From the NCBI GenBank assembly GCA_016764115.1, contig JAESSM010000185.1:1-5978 (forward strand): a stretch of 5,978 nt of DNA, in the 5' to 3' direction. The DNA is from Bacteroidia bacterium (GTDB lineage Bacteria; Bacteroidota; Bacteroidia; JAESSM01; NORP286). Numbering within the stretch: position 1 is the stretch's first letter; every line of letters starts with the position of its first letter. Positions 1 through 5,978 of this stretch are shown piece after piece. The position numbers and the translations under genes are program-made. The notes beneath the pieces are model-generated. The model worked only from the letters and a program-made list of their open reading frames with translations. It was not told the DNA's origin and searched no databases.

Positions 1-540
1 ATCCCCTTTGTATTCATCAATTGGTTCGAAAACTTTGTCTGAATATCCTGGATATGAACAATTCCCTACTTTGCTGCCATTGCTTGAGGTCCAATCAGAA
101 CTGGAAACTTCTCCGAATGGGTAATTACCTCTCTTGTTATTGACATACCCATCCGTGGGATATAATGCAAATAAGTCTGAATACATTGGATAATTATCGT
201 TAAACCAACTCTTAGGAAATGAATGCTCTCTGTTGTAACAATCCCCCTCTGAATCGTAATTTCCGCATTTATCACTAGTAAATGTATACGTGTATGATGG
301 AGTGCCTCCAGGATTATCCGAATAAATATCCCAGACTTTACCCGATGTAGCTACATCTGTTGTTTTAAAATGATTCCATGCATCATCATAACCTTGTTGA
401 TCATGGTTTTTGATAAGATCATAAAGCGCTTGATATAACTCATCACCCCATTTATTATATACACCATCATAATAACCAGCTGTTGTTTGCGCAAACAAAA
501 CAACAGGAATCATTGCCAATATGAAGATTACACCTCTCAT
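1..540 (-). CDS. Secreted endonuclease I family nuclease (His-Me finger), N-terminal 180 residues, cut by window edge
   Basis: This reading frame starts at an ATG at 540 and stays open to the left edge, so the stop lies outside the window. Residues 1-17 look like a signal peptide: a charged start, a hydrophobic run and a likely cut after LFA before Q18, so the product is probably exported. The mature part carries the endonuclease I (EndA/Vvn-type) signature: NREHSFPKSWF at 103-113, with the predicted catalytic E105-H106 pair; then SDLFALYPTDGYVN at 121-134, RGNYPFGEV at 137-145 and FEPIDEYKGD at 171-180. Family members cut DNA, and sometimes RNA, non-specifically outside the cell using one divalent metal ion. 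Cysteines C92, C101 and C161 could form disulfides. Bacteroidota members often have a C-terminal secretion-sorting domain, but that part is not visible here. The gene lies 74 bp downstream of the glycosylase gene on the same strand. A leader sequence with a poor promoter match precedes it, so co-transcription is undecided. The family call is firm; the substrate is inferred. Confidence 0.9.
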   Translation of the reverse strand, partial: MRGVIFILAMIPVVLFAQTTAGYYDGVYNKWGDELYQALYDLIKNHDQQGYDDAWNHFKTTDVATSGKVWDIYSDNPGGTPSYTYTFTSDKCGNYDSEGDCYNREHSFPKSWFNDNYPMYSDLFALYPTDGYVNNKRGNYPFGEVSSSDWTSSNGSKVGNCSYPGYSDKVFEPIDEYKGD

Positions 541-614
541 TTCTCTTAATGCAAGTTCTGCTTAATTTTACTTATGGGTAATTAAAATCAAAATCTTGAT
601 AATTTTACAATCTC

Positions 615-1286
615 TCAAGGATTATTTAAGCAATTTACCATTTCTTCTATAATCTTATCCTTTGATTTTAAACGATATTGCATCACCCATCTTGGATGCG
701 GAAGAGGTATGATTTTTTCAAAAAAACCATATTTTGAGTTTAAGTCATTCAAATATTTAAAATTTTTGCCTTTTCCAAAACTATAAGCTATTGATCTATC
801 TATTCCAAAGTTCATGTGGTCCTTAATAGATGATACGATATAATTCTTTAAACTGTTTTGTAGCTCCTTTGAATCATAATAGTTGATGTTTTTATTATTG
901 TGTGTAAATCCTAATGGACAAACTGACGTAATATAAAATTGATTATAAAAGCATTTTACTCCCCCAAATTTATGTATTAACTCATAAACGAATTTGGATG
1001 ACAGCTCTGCTTTATTTTCAAAATTATTTTTAATGCCTAAATCAGTTCTTAACCTTATTGGGTCAGTAAATGGTATACCGGTGACACCTGCTCCAAATCT
1101 GCCCGGGTTTATTCCAATTATTAATACTTTTTTGTCCTTAGTTGATAAGTAGTTATGGCAAAACTCCTTTAATACTTTGCTTACTGCTGGATTTAGAAAT
1201 GGGTTAAGTATTTTGATATCCGCAGGAACATCAATTGGCTGATTTATATTATTGTAAAAATCAATTACTTTATCACCAAACGTCAT
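615..1286 (-). CDS. SMUG2-like uracil-DNA glycosylase superfamily protein (DUF4918 type)
   Basis: This is a 223-residue protein of the uracil-DNA glycosylase fold. Such enzymes flip a damaged base out of DNA and cleave the N-glycosidic bond, leaving an abasic site. Motif 1 is VLIIGINPGRFGAGVTGIPF (residues 54-73), close to the SMUG-family GxNPGPFGxxQTGVPFG; N60 is the expected catalytic asparagine. Motif 2 is PLPHPRWVMQYR (194-205), where H197 and the following proline form the leaving-group and minor-groove loop. YITSVCPLGF (118-127) is the conserved strand between them. This pattern matches the SMUG2 branch common in Bacteroidota better than family 1 Ung, whose GQDPYH motif is absent. No Fe-S cysteine pattern of family 4 or 5 enzymes is seen. 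The start is only 10 bp after the SRAP stop, with an A-rich leader and no clear ribosome binding site, so the two are very probably co-transcribed. Uracil is the likeliest substrate; activity on xanthine or other deaminated bases is possible. Confidence 0.85.
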   Translation of the reverse strand: MTFGDKVIDFYNNINQPIDVPADIKILNPFLNPAVSKVLKEFCHNYLSTKDKKVLIIGINPGRFGAGVTGIPFTDPIRLRTDLGIKNNFENKAELSSKFVYELIHKFGGVKCFYNQFYITSVCPLGFTHNNKNINYYDSKELQNSLKNYIVSSIKDHMNFGIDRSIAYSFGKGKNFKYLNDLNSKYGFFEKIIPLPHPRWVMQYRLKSKDKIIEEMVNCLNNP

Positions 1287-1296
1287 TATCTTGTTT

Positions 1297-2049
1297 TTAT
1301 AAATCTATTTTATAATCCATATTATTCAATACCTCCGGAATATTTCCGAGGGCTACTTTACCCCTTAACTTCTGCACTGTATACGAATTTAATTGACCAT
1401 TAAATGGGGTAATTATTTGCTTCAATTCACTCTTGGCGGTATTCACATCAAGCCAAGTTGCTTGATTTTCTTGAGTGATGATTACTGGCATTCGCGGTTC
1501 TGGTAATTTGGGATTATTATGAATGTTTGACATTAATTCATTTCCGGTGGTCGTTACAATAGTAACTGAGTTTATACATCGATCTTGCGAATCCCATTGA
1601 GACCAGAGCCCTGCTACCCCGAATGGCATTTGATCTGGCATTGATATTCTAAATGGAATTACTAGGTCTTTAGCATGATGGTGCTCGAAAAAGGCATCTA
1701 ACATTATCACACATCTCTTATTCTTAGCAGAATTTCTAAATGAAGGTTTTTCGAATATCGTTTCGCCACGGGCGTTTAATGTCTTATTGCTTATTTGCAC
1801 CGCATTATGAGAGTCTTTAATCCAAGAAGGAATTAATCCCCAATAAAACCAACCCACATTAAAGCGGCCATCATTATATACCACAGGCAAATATGGGTGG
1901 CTAAAAGCATTTGAATGATAAACTGGAATATGGGAGCTATTATTGTTGGTAAGCCAATTTAGTATGCTCTCTGATTGTTCAGATGTTAACCCAAATCTTT
2001 CAGCGTATTCTTCTTTTTTTCGAGTATAGTATTGAACATCGTAGCACAT
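1297..2049 (-). CDS. SOS response-associated peptidase (SRAP/YedK/HMCES family), abasic-site crosslinking protein
   Basis: This is a 250-residue protein starting at the internal ATG at 2049. The reading frame is open up to an ATG at 2133, but the extra 28 residues overlap the upstream gene and would bury the catalytic cysteine. SRAP proteins need Cys2 exposed after Met removal, and the internal start gives exactly MCYDVQ. The family forms a thiazolidine crosslink between Cys2 and an abasic site in single-stranded DNA, protecting it from strand cleavage. Other signatures are GWFYWGLIPSW (66-76), LNARGET (91-97; N92 matches YedK N75), RCVIMLDAFFEHHH (112-125; E122 matches E105) and an IHNNP...RMPVI block (176-190; H177 matches H160). 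All four active-site residues are therefore present. FFEHHH replaces the usual GFYEW, and an NNPKLPEP stretch separates the histidine from RMPVI; both look like subfamily traits rather than damage. A 50-bp gap separates it from the exonuclease gene and 10 bp from the glycosylase gene. Proteolysis in the family name concerns self-processing and is not demonstrated here. Confidence 0.93.
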   Translation of the reverse strand: MCYDVQYYTRKKEEYAERFGLTSEQSESILNWLTNNNSSHIPVYHSNAFSHPYLPVVYNDGRFNVGWFYWGLIPSWIKDSHNAVQISNKTLNARGETIFEKPSFRNSAKNKRCVIMLDAFFEHHHAKDLVIPFRISMPDQMPFGVAGLWSQWDSQDRCINSVTIVTTTGNELMSNIHNNPKLPEPRMPVIITQENQATWLDVNTAKSELKQIITPFNGQLNSYTVQKLRGKVALGNIPEVLNNMDYKIDL

Positions 2050-2099
2050 GTATCCACAAAAATAAAAAAAAGCAAATAGAAAGAATTTACTGTTGCAAG

Positions 2100-2867
2100 T
2101 TAGTTGAGAGAAATTTCTACTCCTACGGGGCAATGATCCGAACCAATAAAGTCAGGCAGAATAAATGCTTCACTAACATTACTAATAATTGATTTACTGG
2201 TTAAGAAATAGTCAATTCTCCAACCAACGTTATTTGCTCTGGCGTTGAATCTATAGCTCCACCAACTATAGGCAATCTCATCCGGATGTAAATGTCTGAA
2301 AGTATCTACGAATCCAGCATTTATGAAATTATCCATACCATCAATCTCTACTTGAGTATAACCAGCAGTCTTGTTATAATTAGACTTTGAATTTTTAATA
2401 TCAATTTCTGTATGAGCAACATTTAAATCACCGCAAACAATTACAGGTTTTTTCTTTTCAAGATCCTTTAAATACACTAGGAGATCTTTATCCCAACCTT
2501 GTCGATAATCCAGTCTAACTAATCCTTGTCCTGAATTAGGAACATACACTGTTGTTAAATAAAACTTATCAAATTCAGCCGTGATTACTCTTCCTTCTGT
2601 ATCATGAATTGCAATTCCAATATCCCTGGTGATATTTAGTGGCTCTTTTTTACTTAGAATAGCGGTTCCTGAATAACCCTTCTTTTCGGCAGAGTTAGAA
2701 TTAAAAGTGTATTCTGAATACTCCTTAAGCACTTCTGCAACCTGATCATCTTGGGCTTTGGTCTCTTGCAAACAAAGTACATCAGGATTCAATTTTTTTA
2801 AAGATTCGTCAAATCCTTTTTTTGCTACAGCTCTTATTCCATTTACGTTCCAGGATATTATTTTCAT
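2100..2867 (-). CDS. xth: Exodeoxyribonuclease III / AP endonuclease (ExoIII-APE1 family)
   Basis: This is a 255-residue enzyme of the endonuclease/exonuclease/phosphatase fold. It incises DNA 5' to abasic sites and trims blocked 3' ends in base excision repair. The full active site is present: N7 in SWNVNGIR, E35 in LQETKAQ, Y108 in VYVPN, D147 and N149 in GDLNVAH, D219 in NVGWRIDYFL, and the D244-H245 pair in GSDHCPVG. The stretch FNARANNVGWRIDYFL (207-222) resembles APE1 and the ExoA branch more than E. coli XthA. The length is normal for the branch, with no truncation and no N-terminal extension. The start at 2867 is secure because MKIISWNVNG is the usual family N-terminus. The gene follows the polymerase by 72 bp, a gap that holds a palindrome and a possible promoter. 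It precedes the SRAP gene by 50 bp, so it probably leads a three-gene repair unit. The function is confident; whether it is the cell's only Xth cannot be told from this window. Confidence 0.95.
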   Translation of the reverse strand: MKIISWNVNGIRAVAKKGFDESLKKLNPDVLCLQETKAQDDQVAEVLKEYSEYTFNSNSAEKKGYSGTAILSKKEPLNITRDIGIAIHDTEGRVITAEFDKFYLTTVYVPNSGQGLVRLDYRQGWDKDLLVYLKDLEKKKPVIVCGDLNVAHTEIDIKNSKSNYNKTAGYTQVEIDGMDNFINAGFVDTFRHLHPDEIAYSWWSYRFNARANNVGWRIDYFLTSKSIISNVSEAFILPDFIGSDHCPVGVEISLN

Positions 2868-2901
2868 CGTTTTTATTTTAAAAATTGTGGATTCAAATGT
2901 A

Positions 2902-2932
2902 CAAATATTTATATAGTAGTGATGTATTGCAA
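2902..2932 (-). promoter_or_regulatory. Candidate Bacteroidota-type promoter for the xth-SRAP-glycosylase unit
   Basis: On the minus strand a TTG (2932-2930) is followed after 20 bases by AATATTTG (2909-2902). That is a one-mismatch fit to the Bacteroidota -33/-7 pattern TTG-N19-21-TAnnTTTG. An exact TAnnTTTG match, TACATTTG, lies just downstream at 2901-2894, but it sits 28 bases from the TTG, which is too far. Either would give a leader of about 25-35 bases before the xth ATG. The TTG falls in the centre of the 2917-2942 palindrome, so a protein bound there could control the promoter. AT-rich DNA gives many chance matches, so this is tentative. Confidence 0.3.
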
Positions 2933-2942
2933 TTCATCACTA
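2917..2942. repeat. 26-bp near-perfect palindrome at the dnaE2 stop codon, upstream of xth
   Basis: The minus strand reads arm TAGTGATG, then A, core ATTGCAAT, A, then arm CATCACTA. The arms are perfectly complementary and the core is itself palindromic, so 24 of 26 positions obey two-fold symmetry; only the two symmetric A positions break it. The first TAG of the palindrome is the polymerase stop codon. As RNA the arms could make an 8-bp stem with a 10-base loop, but no U-tract follows directly, so a classical intrinsic terminator is unlikely. The symmetry and the position over a possible -33 element suit a dimeric-repressor operator. It resembles neither the CTGT-N8-ACAG nor the GAAC-N4-GTTC LexA site. 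The palindrome is directly visible; its function is inference. Confidence 0.6.
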
Positions 2943-5912
2943 TGTATTTGATATTATTCGTTTTGCCATAGAAACCTGACGATACCTTGGATCTTCGATA
3001 TATGGTAATCTTTTCATTTCAATTACCTCAATACTACAAAACTCAAATTCCTCGACTACTTTACCGGTAATACTGTAACAGCCCGGACCTCGAAAAGGAT
3101 ATCTTGAAGCTGTTATAGAAAAATGTACTGTATCAATAAATCTGCCGTCCAGATCCACAAAAGTTCCAAACTGCATGCGATCTCCTTTAGCCGTATTGGT
3201 ATTTTTAACATGCATTAAATAGCCAATAATACTCACCAATTCATTTACCCTATTAGGCATATTTACAGTTTTTATACTCTTATCAGAAATAGGATCCTTG
3301 AGTAAGGTAAATGGGGAACTTAGCGAAAAGCCAAGTATTTCAATCTCTTCAAAAGCATCTTCTTGATCATGATAATACAATGGAGGGATCGATATTTTTC
3401 TTATTTCCGTTTTAAAAAGATCAATTTTGGGTTTTGATTTACCAGTACCTCCAAGAAGAAAATGCGCATCCCATAATAGTTCCTTTTTTGAAATTTCTGT
3501 AAATCGAAAGGCTCCAATTCGGATAAGTAATCTCAATTGCTCCAGCGAAATACTAACCCTTTCAACAAACTCCCTCATGCTTTGATATAAACCATTAAGG
3601 TTCCGATCATAAATAATTTTCTGAGTAGTAGTAAGCTCCAGTTGTTTGACGAAGCTAAATCCGAGATGGATTACTTTGTCTTGTATTGATACTAAACTGT
3701 TACTTCTATTTATACAGGGAGCTTCAACTGTGGCTCCTAATGTTCGAGCTTCGTGGAGGTAGAACTCCGGGCTGTAAAATCCACCACCATTATTCAAAAC
3801 CGCCACCATATATTCTAACGGAAAGTAAGATTTGAGATAAAGACTTTGATAACTCTCTACTGCATATGATGCTGAATGACCTTTTGCAAACGCATACCCT
3901 GCAAAACTTTCGATTTGCCTCCACACATCAGCAGTTAAATTATGGCTGTACCCTTTTGAGGTACAATTATCAAAAAACTTTTGTTTGACTAATTGAAATT
4001 CTTCCCTTGATCTGTATTTCCCAGACATGCCTCGTCTTAATACATCTGCTTCAGCTAATGGGAGACCTGCAAAATGATGAGCCACTTTAATTACATCTTC
4101 CTGATATACCATTACTCCATATGTTTCCGGCATTATTTCTTGTAGTACGGGATGTGCATCTTTTCTTTTCTCAGGATAGCGATGGCGTAGTATATATTGC
4201 CTCATCATACCTGATTGTGCCACTCCAGGTCGTATTACAGAACTTGCTGCAACTAACCCTAAGTAATTATCTACCTGAAGTTTTTTCAGTAACATTCTCA
4301 TGGCAGGAGATTCAACATAAAAACAACCTATCGCTTCTGCATTTCTTAATAAATGTTTGACTTTAGGATCTTCAGTAAACTTCTTAATGTTGTGAATATC
4401 TATTTCAGGCGTCTTTGGATGGTTTTTTTTAATTATTGAAAGTGCATCTTTGATCTTACCTAACCCCCTCTGGCCAAGAATATCCCATTTATGCAATCCT
4501 ATGTCTTCTGCAGTTATCATATCAAAATGCACTGTAGGGAATCCCTTGGGTGGAATATAAGTTGCAGTATAATAATGAATAGGTTTTTCAGAGATTAGAA
4601 TTCCCCCTGCATGGATACTTAAATAAGACGGAAGTTTATGAATAAGGCTGCTGTACTTCAATACCAAAGCATGTATTTTATCTTTTACCGCATTAGAATT
4701 ACCCTGCAAACTTTTTATTTCATGAGGCGGAAGCCCGAACACTTTTCCGATCTCTCGTATTGTCGACCTAAATTGAAAAGTATTATAAGTAGCCAATAGT
4801 GCCACATGTTTAAATCTTTGAAAGATGAACTTTGTAACGTCTTCTCGATCTGTCCAAGAAAAGTCTATGTCAAAATCAGGAGGGTTTTTGCGGAATAAGT
4901 TAATGAAGCGTTCAAAGTAGAGATCAAGTTCTATGGGATCTACATCAGTAATTCTTAGTAAATATGCAACAATGCTATTTGCCCCACTCCCCCTTCCCAC
5001 ATAGAAATAACCTTTACTGCGAGCATACTTTACGATCTTCCAGCTAATGAGAAAATAAGATGTGAAGTCTTTCTGATGAATTGTTTTTAATTCTTTATTT
5101 AAACGATCGGTTATATTTTGATCGATTTTATCATAGCGATATTTCAATCCATCGTAGCATAGCTTCTTCATCAATCGATAATCAAGTTTCTTATCGTTAG
5201 TATATGTTGCTTGATTTTTGTGTGGCTGGTCTGCTCCAAATTCAAAATGTATGTTGCAGTTATCAAGTAGCTGTTGAGTATTATTGATAATTTCAGGATA
5301 CTCTTTAAACGTAGCTTTTAATTTGTCTTCTGTAGATAGAATTTCGGTGGGTAAACCTTCCTCTACTTTAGGTAATTTACTAAGTAACGTATTGTTATCT
5401 ATAGCTCTTAACAGACGATGAGCATTAAAATCAGTTTTGTTTCTAAAAGATACAGGCTGAAGTATTACCAGCTTGTTTGTATAACCTTCCGACTTATCAT
5501 GAAGCCTAAACTGTATTAACTGAGATGGCTTAATGCCTATAAACTCATTATCTCTAAGATAATCAGGAGTAATAGACCCGAAAGGATAAATTATGTAAGC
5601 ATGATTAAAATTTGGAGCTCTAATTGGAAAAAAAATCTCCAGAGATAAGTGAGCATTTAGTTCATAAAATCCTTCATTACTTTTAGCAATACCTATATAT
5701 TTTTGAGTAACTCCATTCCTGAAATCAATACCTATTACCGGCTTAACTTGATACTGCTCACTCATTCGGGCAAATTCCAGACAAGCAGATGTGTTATTTA
5801 TATCTGTAAGTGCTAAACGCTTAACATTTTTACTTTGAGCTTCCTGAAGTAGCTGCTTTACCGACATTACTCCATACCTCAAACTAAAACATGTATGGCA
5901 GTTGATAAACAT
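2940..5912 (-). CDS. dnaE2: Short DnaE-type DNA polymerase III alpha subunit (DnaE2-like, probable error-prone/translesion polymerase)
   Basis: This is a 990-residue C-family polymerase, clearly shorter than replicative DnaE (about 1,160 in E. coli). Domains in order are: PHP (1 to about 215), palm and thumb (about 225-490), fingers (about 500-720), helix-hairpin-helix (about 785-815) and OB fold (about 890-965). It ends right after the OB fold, so the tau-binding C-terminus is absent. Catalytic aspartates are present: D348 and D350 in PPDFDIDF, and D477 in KWDILG. Other conserved blocks are VGRGSGANSIVAYLL (305-319), IHAGGILIS (433-441), VYQEDVIKVA (602-611), ADVLRRGMSGK (622-632) and FAGYAFAKGHSASYA (670-684). 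The PHP metal site is degraded: the first HxH reads NCH (4-6) and TDHG reads TDIN (36-39), so PHP proofreading is unlikely. KIDLF (829-833) sits where E. coli has its beta-clamp motif QADMF. The start is supported by the PHP N-terminus and by the upstream stop abutting the ATG, which suggests translational coupling. The C-family call is certain; the DnaE2-like role rests on size, domain loss and repair neighbours. Confidence 0.93.
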   Translation of the reverse strand: MFINCHTCFSLRYGVMSVKQLLQEAQSKNVKRLALTDINNTSACLEFARMSEQYQVKPVIGIDFRNGVTQKYIGIAKSNEGFYELNAHLSLEIFFPIRAPNFNHAYIIYPFGSITPDYLRDNEFIGIKPSQLIQFRLHDKSEGYTNKLVILQPVSFRNKTDFNAHRLLRAIDNNTLLSKLPKVEEGLPTEILSTEDKLKATFKEYPEIINNTQQLLDNCNIHFEFGADQPHKNQATYTNDKKLDYRLMKKLCYDGLKYRYDKIDQNITDRLNKELKTIHQKDFTSYFLISWKIVKYARSKGYFYVGRGSGANSIVAYLLRITDVDPIELDLYFERFINLFRKNPPDFDIDFSWTDREDVTKFIFQRFKHVALLATYNTFQFRSTIREIGKVFGLPPHEIKSLQGNSNAVKDKIHALVLKYSSLIHKLPSYLSIHAGGILISEKPIHYYTATYIPPKGFPTVHFDMITAEDIGLHKWDILGQRGLGKIKDALSIIKKNHPKTPEIDIHNIKKFTEDPKVKHLLRNAEAIGCFYVESPAMRMLLKKLQVDNYLGLVAASSVIRPGVAQSGMMRQYILRHRYPEKRKDAHPVLQEIMPETYGVMVYQEDVIKVAHHFAGLPLAEADVLRRGMSGKYRSREEFQLVKQKFFDNCTSKGYSHNLTADVWRQIESFAGYAFAKGHSASYAVESYQSLYLKSYFPLEYMVAVLNNGGGFYSPEFYLHEARTLGATVEAPCINRSNSLVSIQDKVIHLGFSFVKQLELTTTQKIIYDRNLNGLYQSMREFVERVSISLEQLRLLIRIGAFRFTEISKKELLWDAHFLLGGTGKSKPKIDLFKTEIRKISIPPLYYHDQEDAFEEIEILGFSLSSPFTLLKDPISDKSIKTVNMPNRVNELVSIIGYLMHVKNTNTAKGDRMQFGTFVDLDGRFIDTVHFSITASRYPFRGPGCYSITGKVVEEFEFCSIEVIEMKRLPYIEDPRYRQVSMAKRIISNT

Positions 5913-5978
5913 TTAAGCTCTTCTGTGTGTCGGTATTACTGGAGGTCTTCCATCAAAAGGATTTCCAAATGTTCCAAT
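5913..5978 (-). CDS. C-terminal 21 codons of an upstream gene, possibly a Y-family (DinB-type) polymerase
   Basis: The minus-strand frame entering from the right edge encodes IGTFGNPFDGRPPVIPTHRR and a final alanine, then TAA at 5915-5913, directly abutting the polymerase ATG. The tail is basic and proline-rich and shows no recognisable domain. Short DnaE polymerases of this type often follow a DinB/ImuB-like Y-family polymerase in SOS mutagenesis cassettes, so that is the best guess from context alone. A second frame is also open from the edge and stops earlier (LEHLEILLMEDLQ, TAA at 5939-5937), so the frame choice is not certain. The zero-base junction favours the frame given. Confidence 0.5.
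   Translation of the reverse strand: MGTFGNPFDGRPPVIPTHRRA

Noticed and set aside
66..275. Minus-strand 69-codon open frame
   Set aside because: It lies inside the endonuclease I gene in another frame of the same strand and shows no family motif, whereas the endonuclease frame has several.
563..592. Possible promoter for the endonuclease I gene (TTTG, 18 bases, TAAAATTA on the minus strand)
   Set aside because: The -7 element lacks the TTTG end of the Bacteroidota consensus, and AT-rich DNA gives such matches by chance.
587..600. Small hairpin (ATCAA/TTGAT with 4-base loop) after the glycosylase stop, followed on the minus strand by TTTTAATT
   Set aside because: The stem is only 5 AT-rich base pairs and the T-run is interrupted, so it is too weak to call a terminator.
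2057..2064. TATTTTTG on the minus strand just before the SRAP start, matching TAnnTTTG
   Set aside because: It sits 7 bases from the ATG with no TTG at proper spacing, so it is more likely a chance match within an A/T run.
1983..2192. Plus-strand 69-codon open frame across the SRAP/xth junction
   Set aside because: It is antisense to two well-supported genes, has low-complexity lysine-rich content and has no recognisable domain.
4121..4360. Plus-strand 79-codon open frame inside dnaE2
   Set aside because: It is antisense to the conserved polymerase fingers region; its hydrophobic content is explained as a shadow of that gene.
1..5978. Mobile element, CRISPR, phage or defence-system content
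   Set aside because: No transposase, integrase, direct-repeat array or terminal inverted repeats were found; all genes are explained by repair or nuclease families.

Overview
The window is about 6 kb of AT-rich DNA with every recognisable gene on the minus strand. The organism is most likely a member of the Bacteroidota. The evidence is the A-rich, Shine-Dalgarno-poor leaders, an APE1-like exonuclease III, a SMUG2/DUF4918-type glycosylase, a short DnaE lacking its C-terminal domain, and an exported endonuclease I. I cannot assign a genus.

In transcription order (right to left) the layout is as follows. The last 21 codons of an unidentified gene (5978-5913) end with a TAA that directly abuts the ATG of a 990-residue DnaE-type polymerase (5912-2940). 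A near-perfect 26-bp palindrome overlaps the polymerase stop codon, and a 72-bp gap follows. Next come exonuclease III/AP endonuclease (2867-2100), a SRAP-family abasic-site-crosslinking protein (2049-1297, after correcting the start to an internal Met-Cys) and a SMUG2-like uracil-DNA glycosylase (1286-615). The last three are closely packed (50 and 10 bp gaps) and look co-transcribed. The 5' part of a secreted endonuclease I-family nuclease (540-1) follows and runs off the left edge.

The central genes form a coherent base-loss module. The glycosylase would excise uracil or other damaged bases and leave abasic sites. The AP endonuclease would incise those sites in duplex DNA, the SRAP protein would shield them covalently in single-stranded DNA, and the short DnaE polymerase is the kind used for error-prone synthesis past lesions. 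The polymerase has a degraded PHP metal site, lacks the tau-binding C-terminus and keeps the polymerase aspartates, which argues for an accessory rather than a replicative role. Each family is known; the clustering and the palindrome are the most interesting parts of the window. I see no RNA genes, insertion sequences, CRISPR arrays or phage genes, and no gene-free stretch longer than 300 bp.
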